Source: Pseudogymnoascus destructans (Eukaryota; Ascomycota; Leotiomycetes; Thelebolales; Thelebolaceae). Taken from it: a stretch of DNA of 64,000 nucleotides. The position numbers and the translations under genes were made by a program. A model generated the notes under the pieces. The model was not told where the DNA came from. It worked only from the letters and a program-made list of their open reading frames with translations, and ran no database searches. The stretch covers positions 1 to 64,000 of the forward strand of contig NW_020167522.1 of the NCBI RefSeq assembly GCF_001641265.1, written 5' to 3'. Below, one piece after another: positions 1 to 7,964 of this stretch; within the stretch, counting starts at the first letter, position 1, and the number at the start of each line of letters is the position of its first letter.

Positions 1-930
1 ATACACAGTAATTGCTAGAACGCTAATTTGAACGGACTTTGCCATCCATCAAGGGCAATTGAAACCTTTGCCATAGGCGGTAAATCCAATAGTAGCTTCT
101 CCATGACGTTGTTAAATTGCATTGTTAATTCTTTGCGTATAACTGTCCGGTGTGGAATTTCCAGGTCGGGTTTCAACATGTTTAGAACCTTTCGCACCTC
201 CTGTTCTCCACTATTCGAAAAGGGAGGCTTGATGAAATTATGGCTATAATCAACTGCTCTCGCCATGCTGTATGTGTGAAAGGCTGTATGGTATTCCTTT
301 CCAAATGCGCATGCGGCAGCTAAAGAAGGTCATTAGCGTTACTCTAGAACGTTACTCTAGACCACTGGATAGATAACTTACTAAGTGTAATGAGTTTGCG
401 ATCCATCCTTTCTACTACAAGCGCCAGATTTGGTGTGTCGGGTTAAAGTAGATGTGCTACTCCCACCTTGTCGAAGCTTAGGGTGTGCAAAAGCCCTCCA
501 ACACAACTGACATAGTACCTTAGGATTGCCAGTTCGGACCTCAGCTCCTTGGTAGAATTGAGTCCATATTAAGGACCTCTTCAACCTTGTCCAAACCATA
601 TGTCGGAATATCTCTTGATTGATGTTGTTTTGAAATCTTCGCAGTCCATCATTGATGCCATTCGTTAGCGGTATCCTCCTTCCATATAACATATCGATTA
701 TTAGGAGACTTGGGTAGTTTTTCAAGAAGTTCATCAAGAGGAGCTTCAATTCCACTCAGTACATCATCTTGGGAGAAGATAAGTGCTGGCTCGAAAGGCG
801 AGTTGATATCCTCAGTGTCAGAGGTAAGCGGATGCTCAAATTGTGACTGATTCATCATTGTAAATGGGCTTGGGCTCGACATGTTGTTAAGAGGATAGAG
901 AAAATGTACTGTAGTAGGAGTGTAGGTCAA
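1..930 (-). pseudogene. hAT-family transposase, 5' part, frameshifted, runs off left edge
   Basis: The gene reads right to left. An N-terminal part starts at 930 or 888 and stays open to about 650. A second frame (755-381) carries a BED-type zinc finger: a C..C pair in VLCQLCWRAF and a later H..H/C segment around LTRHTKSGACS. A third segment (266-15) carries the hAT core signature PHRTVIRKEL and VSIALDGWQSPF. A GTAAGT..CTAATGAC..TTTAG intron can be drawn between the last two (about 373-315), but it leaves the frame one base off. The first two segments also need a frame change near 660. I therefore call it a decayed hAT transposase. The catalytic and dimerisation regions would lie outside the window. 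Sequencing error or an unrecognised intron could explain one of the breaks. Confidence 0.75.
337..355 (-). promoter_or_regulatory. GTAACG direct-repeat pair inside the putative hAT intron
   Basis: CGTTAC occurs at 337 and again at 350, 13 bp apart, reading GTAACG on the minus strand like the hAT gene. It lies in the non-coding stretch between the zinc-finger and core segments. It is the leftmost member of the dispersed 13-bp-spaced family described in the findings. Confidence 0.5.
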
Positions 931-1065
931 TCAGACGAATGATGAATGTTAAGTGAGGCCTTTTGGAAGGACGGCCATTTCTTCATAGTCTTTTGCAACA
1001 GAACAAATGGTAGTACAGAATACAAGAATGCCACATTGCAATAGGGTAATATTTGAACTCTTTGT

Positions 1066-1143
1066 CGTTACTCTTTGCCGTTACTCTTTGCCGTTACGCA
1101 TTGCCATTACGCATTGCCGTTACTCATTGCCGTTACTCTTTGC
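1066..1143 (-). repeat. Six-unit 13-bp tandem array (CGTTAC-N7) upstream of the hAT gene
   Basis: CGTTAC or CATTAC begins at 1066, 1079, 1092, 1105, 1118 and 1131, exactly 13 bp apart. The spacers are variants of TCTTTGC or GCATTGC. Seen from the minus strand it is a GTAACG array about 135-215 bp upstream of the hAT start. It is the densest cluster of this motif in the window and resembles a protein-binding array, such as subterminal transposase sites or a promoter element. That role is inferred. Confidence 0.8.
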
Positions 1144-1455
1144 TATTCCTATTTTGTGTTAGTTGAACATAGTATTATGGAGTTAAACAATTTGTCTAGC
1201 TCTAATTAGGTGTACCATAACGCTAGAGAGTAACGCTTACGAGTTTTAAATTACAAAATCAGCAATTTGGTTTCATTGGCTTAACAATTTGCTACATTAG
1301 CCCTATCTTATTTCAAAGTCCGAAGCTATATCTAGTACTATTAGCTGTTGCTACAGCATATAACAAGATAATGAGCAGTGTGTATAACCCTAAGTAGATA
1401 CAGATCGATTATATTTCCTATGTAGCATAATATAAAGTTAAACTGTATAACCGAC

Positions 1456-1560
1456 ATTTGATTGTTAATTGGCCGGGCTGTATTCCTTGGCTCAGCCGAG
1501 GAGTAGAAGCATGCTGGCTTTTTGCTTTTGGGCTCTCTTCCGTTACTGCTGGCCGTTACT
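1456..1560 (+). repeat. 105-bp direct repeat, copy 1
   Basis: This copy matches 1667-1771 over its whole length and ends in a GTAACG-family pair (CGTTAC at 1541 and 1554). The differences I can see between the copies are all transitions (for example GATTG/GACTG, GGCC/GGTC, TGGCTT/TGACTT), as expected after RIP of a duplicated sequence. There is no coding signature. Confidence 0.85.
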
Positions 1561-1666
1561 GTAGCCTACGTGTAACCGAGATGATGAGTAGTAGCCCTTA
1601 TTTTTATTGGATGCAGAGTCTGTATATCCTAGCTAGTGTAATATGAATTGGAATTGCAAAATAGGC

Positions 1667-1771
1667 GTTTGACTGTTAATTGGTCGGACTGTGTTCCTTG
1701 GCTCAGCCGAGGAGTAGAAGCATGCTGACTTTTTGCTTTTGGGCTCTCTTCCGTTACTGCTGGCCGTTACT
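1667..1771 (+). repeat. 105-bp direct repeat, copy 2
   Basis: Second copy of the repeat at 1456-1560, displaced by 211 bp. It too ends in a CGTTAC pair (1752 and 1765). The sequence between the copies shows no gene. Confidence 0.85.
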
Positions 1772-1822
1772 ATGAGTACAGTAGTCACTATTCGGAGTAC
1801 TGACAAATAGTTTTATTAGATA

Positions 1823-1841
1823 GTAACGGCAGATAGTAACG
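1823..1841 (+). promoter_or_regulatory. GTAACG direct-repeat pair
   Basis: GTAACG at 1823 and 1836, 13 bp apart. It lies 3' of the acidic-tail gene and has no nearby start codon on the same strand, so it may mark the edge of an element rather than a promoter. Confidence 0.45.
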
Positions 1842-1920
1842 GCAGAAGATCTCAAAATGGAATTCAGTAACCACAAAAACTCCATTGGTTTAGTATACTA
1901 TAGTACAGTATACGACGTGA

Positions 1921-2070
1921 ATTTACTCCTCCTCCTCCTCCTCCTTCTCCTCCTCCTCCTCTTCTTCCTCCTCCTCCTCCTCCACCTCCTCCTCCTCCTC
2001 TACACCGACCCCGACAATGAAGCCGTTGAGGCTATCCTCGTCCTCATCATCATCCTCCTCATCCTCTGAT
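1921..2070. repeat. (TCC)n simple-sequence tract encoding a poly-acidic tail
   Basis: Pyrimidine-rich triplet repeat of TCC/TTC with few interruptions. Read on the minus strand it encodes the Glu-rich end of the acidic-tail protein. Expansion of this tract would change tail length without breaking the frame. Confidence 0.85.
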
Positions 2071-2808
2071 ATAACCACCTCCACTTCTTCACCATCATCA
2101 TCAAAATCTACCAGCCCATCTTCAACATCAGCATTGCTGTTATTCTCCCACTGCTTCACGAACTCTTTGATATTATCAGGGTTGCTAACCCCCCCAGCAA
2201 ACTCTTCGATCTCCTTCCTTGAGAGTTCGGGCATAAGGATGTTGCCAGCAAGGGCAATATTGCGCTCCCAGCGCTCAATGACTGGGACCATGTTGCTGGC
2301 CCAGATATCCTTTAAGGTATTTTCTTCACCGCTGTCGCTAGTCGATGTCTTGCCAGTCTAACCATTATGTTAGATAGTATCGTCATGTTTTAGCTATTAC
2401 TTACAGCTTTGCCTTCGCCCTTTGGTAGGGCCTTCAACTTCTCCTCCAGCTCCTCTGCATTAATGGCCGCAATAGCCGCACTCTCATCATTAATAGCAGC
2501 TGTGAGGCAGGAATTGGCGTCAATACCACGAGCGGTGCGCCTGTCCATGATATCCTGCTGCGTTGTAGCTAACACGGCAGCTTGTTCATTGGCCGTAAGG
2601 CCCTCCCAGTCATCTTTACCCTGGCGGGTACGGCGTGCACGGCTCATAGCCTAGCTTTGCTATCAGCTCTAGAACAATTGATATCAGGATGGTAGGATTG
2701 TTATACCTGTCGGTCCGCATTCTGAGCGAGCTCAATGGTGTGGGCAGTAGCTGCAATGACTTCCGCGCGTCTCTCCTCATATGACTTCGCAGTGGCTGGA
2801 GACGACAT
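1923..2808 (-). CDS. Acidic-tailed protein, divergent partner of the H3 variant
   Basis: I build three exons: 2808-2707, 2650-2405 and 2357-1923. The introns (56 and 47 nt) have clean GT..AG ends, and the phases close to give 260 residues. The start is the ATG opening MSSPATAKSYEERR. Residues 1 to about 190 look helical, with an alanine-rich segment around residues 80-110. The last 60 or so residues are almost entirely Asp/Glu, ending in a long poly-Glu run encoded by a (TCC)n tract on the + strand. I recognise no catalytic family. Long acidic tails are typical of histone chaperones and other basic-protein binders, and the gene faces the H3 variant across a 629-bp shared upstream region. A histone-binding role is therefore a reasonable inference, not a demonstrated one. 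The reading frame is intact although it lies among decayed transposons. Confidence 0.7.
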
Positions 2809-2845
2809 GGTAAAGTTGCGTTAGAGGCGATTTGGAGCTGATGAG

Positions 2846-2864
2846 CATTACTATAGGGCGTTAC
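2846..2864 (-). promoter_or_regulatory. GTAACG-type direct repeat in the acidic gene's promoter
   Basis: CATTAC at 2846 and CGTTAC at 2859 are 13 bp apart. On the minus strand they read GTAACG-N7-GTAATG, about 38-56 bp upstream of the ATG at 2808. The orientation relative to the gene is the same as in the H3 variant's promoter. Confidence 0.55.
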
Positions 2865-3234
2865 TGTTAGCACTGGCTTTGATTATACTGTTGTGAGAGT
2901 ACTTCAATGTGCTAACAAGGCGGACGTCTTTTGAAAGTAGGGGCGCAACTACTTACTGGTCGGGGTCGGTATAGTCAATAAATTTGGAAATCTAAAAGGA
3001 AGTTAATAATCAGAGGTAATCAAATGTAAGGGTGGTTTCTTTGCTAACTTACTCGTACTATTCTTTGTTATTGACACGTCCGGATTTGGAACAAGAAACG
3101 GAGTTTTTTTTGTTTGCAACAACACTTAAGCGCCCTTACTTCGAATTCGATCCTAACTTCTACAACAATTCTGAGATAACGCGTCTAGCAACATTGGTAA
3201 GTTCAATCTTCTTTACATTTGATTTAACCCTACA

Positions 3235-3253
3235 GTAACGCTGTAGAGTAACG
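3235..3253 (+). promoter_or_regulatory. GTAACG direct-repeat pair, distal H3-variant promoter
   Basis: GTAACG at 3235 and 3248, 13 bp apart, about 185-203 bp upstream of the H3-variant ATG and in sense orientation. Confidence 0.55.
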
Positions 3254-3342
3254 GTATTGTGTTTATTTTACTAATATACAAGTTCTAGCAATTTTTCCTT
3301 CTGTCACCAACCTTTGTAAGTTCACCCCTTTTGTTCTTTGGG

Positions 3343-3374
3343 CGTTACAACTACAGTAACGCCCAGCAGTAACG
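3343..3374 (+). promoter_or_regulatory. GTAACG pair plus inverted copy, proximal H3-variant promoter
   Basis: CGTTAC at 3343 is followed by GTAACG at 3356 and 3369, each step 13 bp. The first two form an 8-bp inverted repeat (GGCGTTAC/GTAACGCC) around a 7-nt centre. The block ends about 64 bp before the H3-variant ATG. Confidence 0.6.
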
Positions 3375-3437
3375 CCAAATTGCTACAATATGGCAAATTA
3401 ACATGTTTTAGATATCGCTCTCGCTCACATCTGTACC

Positions 3438-4063
3438 ATGGCTCGCACCAAGCAAAAGCCTGAGCGCCACGGTAAGTATTCCACCCTACCCTACAAGCAA
3501 TACAAGGTTACTAACTCAACAAACAGTCAATATTCACAAGACTGCGCGCCGAGCCCGCCAAGAAAAGATCTGGAGCTACAATGCCCAGAAAAGGAACTGG
3601 GAGCGGGATCACCCTGGCTCCAACTTCCCACAACAAGCCCCTCGCCCTGTCCCTCCTTTGAGCAAGGCTTCTGTCAACAGTATGCTATTCTTTTCTAATA
3701 GAATATTGTTCACACTACTAACTTATATGAAAGAACGGATCGTCGCCGAGATCCGACACTACCAGAAGTCGGCCGCCCTCATCCTCCCCAAACTCCCATT
3801 CCAGCGTCTTGTTCGTGAAGTCGCGCAAAGCTTCATGTCAGACCTCCGCTTCCAGTCTACTGCCATCTGTGCCCTCCAAGAGGCCGCTGAGGCCCACCTT
3901 GTGTCATACTTCGAAGGTAAGCTGTCTCTATGAACACCTACAAAAACTATACTAATAGTGCGAAGGGGCCAACATGTGCGCCATCCACGCCAAGCGTATC
4001 ACCATCCAGAACAAGGATATGCAGCTTGTGTCCTGGTTCGCCAATTCTCGCAGCATTAGATAA
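3438..4063 (+). CDS. Divergent histone H3 variant with extended, rewritten N-tail
   Basis: I build four exons: 3438-3471, 3527-3679, 3734-3916 and 3966-4063. All phases close, giving 155 residues against about 135 for canonical H3. The protein opens MARTKQ like H3 and then departs: neither ARKS motif (the K9 and K27 contexts) is present, and the tail is about 67 residues instead of 49. The histone fold is clear from EIRHYQKS through KLPFQRLVREVAQ, DLRFQSTAICALQEA and CAIHAKRITI. K4 and the K56 equivalent are kept, and the K79 position is Met (SFMSDLRF). The end reads KDMQLVSWFANSRSIR, replacing the usual LARRIRGER tail. Loop 1 has H3 length, so this is not a typical CenH3. Introns at H3-like positions argue against a processed pseudogene. 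Its promoter carries the GTAACG repeats shared with the facing acidic gene. Expression is unknown; neofunctionalisation or early decay are both possible. Confidence 0.85.
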
Positions 4064-4133
4064 ATTAGTGTGTTCTTGTATAAATAGTCAATTGATGATT
4101 TCACAACCTGTCTTTAGTATTTCAGTCGTGACA

Positions 4134-4152
4134 GTAACGGTATACAGTAACG
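4134..4152 (+). promoter_or_regulatory. GTAACG direct-repeat pair downstream of the H3 variant
   Basis: GTAACG at 4134 and 4147, 13 bp apart, between the H3-variant stop and the left end of the pogo element. Confidence 0.5.
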
Positions 4153-4230
4153 CTTAATTACATAATTTATGATGAAACTGAAGTTCATTATACTATAACT
4201 TAAATATAAAAATATAAAATAATAACGTTA

Positions 4231-6090
4231 ACGTACATGTATAGCGAAAGCGCCAAACAAGCGAAAGCGCCAAAATGATGCGGTGACCAAACCCCCCAAC
4301 TAAATGTTAAATTCCTCAACAACAAAACATGCCCCATAAAAACGATGAAAGCCAATTAGTGCTAGCTATCCAGGCTATGCAAAGCGACCCAAAGTTACGC
4401 CTTCGAGTTGCTGCTAGGATCTATTCTGTGGACCACCGCAAGCTAGGTCGTCGTCTAGAAGGTGTACCTTCACGACGCGATATCCAAGCCAACTCACAGA
4501 AATTAACTAACCTAGAGGAGTCCGTCCTTGTTCAGTATATACTCGACCTAGCTGCCAAAGGGTTTCCTCCTCGGCTGTCTGTTGTTGAAGATATGGCAAG
4601 TCGACTACTTGCAACACGCGACGCGTCACGCGTTGGGTCGCGTTGGGCTTCAAACTTTGTTAAGCGGCGTGTAGAGCTCCAGACACGCTTTCAGCGCAAA
4701 TACGACTACCAGAGGGCTAAGTGCGAAGATCCAGAAGTTATTAATGGCTGGTTTGAGCTTGTGCGTAACACAATTGCGAAATATGGTATCGATGAAGCAG
4801 ATATCTACAACTTTGATGAGACTGGGTTTATGATGGGCGTTATCTCAACTGCTATGGTTGTAACAAGCTCAGACGGGCGGGCAAAAGCAAAGAAGGTACA
4901 GCCTGGTAATCGGGAATGGGTTACAGTAATCCAAGGCGTTAGTTCTCAAGGTTGAGCAGTACCACCATTTATCATTGTTGCAGGCAAAAACCACCTTACA
5001 TCTTGGTATGAGAATAGTGGATTTTCAAGCGATTGGGTGATTTCTGTTACTGAAAATGGCTGGACTACAAACGAGAGAGGCATGGATTGGATTCAGCACT
5101 TTGAGAAGCATACAAAGGCCCGGAGTGTTGGTGGTTATCGCTTGTTAGTCCTTGATGGTCATGAGAGCCACCACTCAGATGAGTTTGAGGAGTACTGCAA
5201 GGAACACAACATTATTACGCTTTGTATGCCTGCTCACTCTTCTCATCTACTCCAGCCACTTGATGTTGGCTGTTTCGGCCCGTTAAAGCAGGCCTATGGT
5301 CGGCAAATTGAAGGTATGATGCAGTCTCATATTTCTCATATTACAAAGGATGACTTCTTTCCTGCCTTCCACGCTGCATTTAACACTACAATGACGGAAA
5401 GTAACATTCGAGGCGGGTTCCGAGGGGCAGGGCTTCTTCCATTTGACCCTGAGATAGTGATATCTACACTTGATCTTAAGTTAAGGACACCAACGCCTCC
5501 AAGCTCCCGCCCAGGTACTGCTCAACCTTGGGTTTCTCAGACACCAAACAACCCAATTGAAGCTATGTCACAGTCTACATTTATTAAAACTCGGATTTCA
5601 CGCCATCAAAATAGCTCTCCAACCTCAATCTATGCAGCTGTTGACCAGTTTACAAAGGGTGCATCGCAAATAATGCATCAATTAGCACTGCTAAAGGGAG
5701 AGAACCAAAACCTACGACAGGCAAATGAAGTACTAAGCAAGCGCCGGAGAGCTAGGAAAACACGACTACAGCAAGGAGGATCACTTAGTCAACAAGGGGC
5801 GCAAGAGCTACAGGATGAGAGGGATGTTGTGCAGCAGGTAGAGCAGGAAATAAGGGCAAGCCGTGGTCGGAAGCCAAGGGAAGAAACCCGTGCCCGTCGC
5901 TGTGGCAAGTGTGGTGAGACTGGGCACAATGCGCGCACGTGTCAGATTGTAATAGACACCTCTGAGGAAGAGGACTCCGAGTAGTTTCAATTGATTTCTA
6001 ATGTTGTGGTAGATTTATCGCAATGTTTGTCGTGAGGGTAGATAATTTTGGCGCTTTCGCTTGTTTGGCGCTTTCGCTATACATGTACGT
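4231..6090 (+). mobile_element. pogo/Fot-type DNA transposon, complete ends
   Basis: The 1860-bp element has perfect 46-bp terminal inverted repeats at 4231-4276 and 6045-6090, flanked by TA at 4229-4230 and 6091-6092. This is the target duplication of the Tc1/mariner superfamily. Each terminal repeat contains two direct copies of AGCGAAAGCGCCAAA, as transposase-binding sites often do. One transposase gene fills the interior. Identical ends indicate a recent insertion, or at least little decay since insertion. Confidence 0.93.
4329..5984 (+). pseudogene. pogo/Fot transposase with one in-frame stop
   Basis: A single frame of 552 codons is interrupted only by TGA at 4953-4955. The N-terminal half (MPHKNDES..) has the HTH/CENP-B-like DNA-binding region. 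The DDE_1 catalytic domain follows, with its acidic residues in YNFDETGF, LLVLDGHESHH and LLQPLDVGCFGPLK. A coiled-coil-like basic region precedes a C-terminal zinc knuckle, CGKCGETGHNARTC. In related transposases a Trp codon is usual near this stop (context SSQG-stop-AVPPF), so the TGA fits TGG changed by one G-to-A transition, as RIP would give. Everything after the stop is still well conserved. The copy is inactive unless the stop is read through, but it could be mobilised by a related enzyme. Confidence 0.9.
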
Positions 6091-6144
6091 TAAGTCATAA
6101 CTAATTGACTACTCTATGATCGATTTTGATTGAATAATATGATA

Positions 6145-6190
6145 TCACTTGTAAATATAATATCACGTGTAAATATAATCACGTGTAATT
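6145..6190. repeat. AT-rich tandem repeat with CACGTG cores
   Basis: About two and a half copies of a unit close to ATCACGTGTAAATATAAT lie just right of the pogo element. The first copy has CACTTG where the others have CACGTG. Confidence 0.6.
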
Positions 6191-6260
6191 ATTTAACAGT
6201 GTGTAAATGGAACTATTATAGTTATACTATTTTCAACTTATACCTCAAAATGCATGTACA

Positions 6261-6279
6261 GTAACACTTAATAGTAACG
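6261..6279 (+). promoter_or_regulatory. GTAACA/GTAACG direct-repeat pair
   Basis: GTAACA at 6261 and GTAACG at 6274, 13 bp apart. It is the rightmost member of the dispersed family, beyond the pogo element. Confidence 0.45.
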
Positions 6280-6357
6280 TTATTAATATTCGATTGCACT
6301 TAAAGCTATTCCTAATAACATATCATGTGATGACATGTGGTGGCCCCCACTTATAAT

Positions 6358-6575
6358 GTAAAAGACTGGACTGGACCGGACTATTATCAGTCCGGTCTTT
6401 TAAAGGGACCTCAACTTTAGCAAACAGTCTACACTCTAAAAAAAAGACTAGAATGTTATCAGTCCGGTCTTTTTGTCTCACGGTCCAGTCCTAAAAAAAA
6501 AGACTGGACCGTAAAACAGTCCTCACTCAACATTAAAAGACCGGACCGGACCGGACCGTGGCCAGTCTACTCTGG
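6358..6575. repeat. Cluster of alternating AAAAGACYGGACC motifs
   Basis: At least seven copies of a core near AAAAGACTGGACC or its complement (GGTCCAGTCTTTT-like) alternate in orientation. They include AAAGACTGGACTGGACCGG at 6361 and a GGACC run at 6541-6558. Dense inverted and direct subterminal motifs like these are typical of hAT-type element ends, but I find no transposase next to it. I read it as the end of an unidentified or non-autonomous element. Confidence 0.6.
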
Positions 6576-7964
6576 ATCCAGCACTCGGCGAAAATTCAAT
6601 CAACATTTTAGACTTCAGCAAATTTCATCAGTTTTCCTCTTCAAGGACAGCTGTTTGGACAGCTGTTTGTTGGCCTGGTCTGTCGCTTGAATACCATGCT
6701 CATTTCCACTCGCTGGCCCGGAGAGAAGCAGAGGTCCCACTCCATTACAAGATTGACATCTTTCTTCGACAAACTCTTCCCTTTCAATCATATTCGATGC
6801 ATGGCCCACTTTTTTGAAGCTGATCTTGAGAATCGAGATCAGAGATTTCAGCACGATGACTTGCCTCAGGAGAGCGCACAAACTCCAAATGAAATGGACA
6901 ACTCTGAGGGAACTGACATAACCTTAGTCGTCATTAAGATCAGCTTTTTTCCCTGCTCAATTATACTTTTTCAATAGTTAGCGTAAATTCCCTTCGATAT
7001 AAAGACGAAAAGGATTGTACCTCTGGAGGTTTTCGGCTATGCTTGATAGACGCTGCAAACACCCAAAATATGAATCCTGAACTTTGCCAGCGAGACTTCG
7101 GGCTTCTTGATTGAGAGGTTTCTCGTGTAGAGATGCCGAAGCCCTGTTCAGAAGAAATTAGCCATGGGTCCATTTCTGGAAACTTATTCGTACATTTGCA
7201 TCGCCATAAGCAGCAGTTGGATAGACTCTGTGTGTCCAACTAAATCGGCCTTGAACTTGGCCACATTCTCCTTTTTACAAACCGCCCATTGTATTTTTAT
7301 CCAGCCATCCTTCAGTCTCAAACTAGAACTCCCAGTGAGTATCGAGAACTATACTGTCTCGAAACGGCTCTCATTAGCGTGAAAAGACTAGAAGTCGATC
7401 CAGCACACCATGCGAAATAAGCTCGGCATGGTGTGCTCGCGCAGGGCGTCGATGACTGCGACAAGCTCAAGAGCTGCGATGAAATCGACAGCTAAGAACC
7501 CAAAGCTCATCGTTATCTCAGCGGGTATCGTACTAGAGTCATCAAGTTGTCAGTGTCGGCGTCACTGGAAGCGGTTTGGAGATTGATCTCGAGGAGGCTG
7601 GGAAGCGCCGACTGTGTTATGCATTGATTGATTGGCTCAAGCCACGCAGTAGGGGTGGCTATGCTGTTGTCGAATAGTATTGGGTACTCCAGAGTATTAA
7701 ATAAGTAGTTGCTTTAAGTAGCGTACAGCTGTATGCAAACGCAGTCACAGGCAGCAGCTAAATCGCTACCATGCAGTGTGTAGTAGTCATAAATGTTTAG
7801 TTCGTGGATTGGGTAAATAATAATCGCTGCCTTGTATTTGGTATGATATTGTCCAAAAGATCAGATACTAGAGCCCTGAAGAAATGATATATATGCATGC
7901 TCCCCCACGCCATTCAATGTGTATAATGATATATAAAACGCCGTTCCAATGCCGCCAAACTAAA
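6576..7964. other. Non-coding stretch, no recognisable gene
   Basis: Open frames here are short and resemble no family I know. The + strand around 7010-7400 reads protein-like for short runs but is broken by stops, so an old gene remnant is possible. A 12-bp perfect hairpin lies at 7402-7437. The right end holds the 3' flank of the TAPT1-like gene. Confidence 0.5.
7402..7437. repeat. Perfect 12-bp stem hairpin
   Basis: AGCACACCATGC (7402-7413) and its exact complement GCATGGTGTGCT (7426-7437) enclose 12 nt. There is no T run, so it is not an obvious terminator, and its role is unknown. Confidence 0.6.

Noticed and set aside
2017..2361. Ser-rich + strand frame opposite the acidic gene
   Set aside because: It is the complement of the TCC tract and of the spliced minus-strand gene; no independent support.
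3438..4063. H3 variant as centromeric CenH3
   Set aside because: Loop 1 (QSFMSDLRF) has canonical H3 length and sequence, and CenH3 features such as a longer loop 1 are absent.
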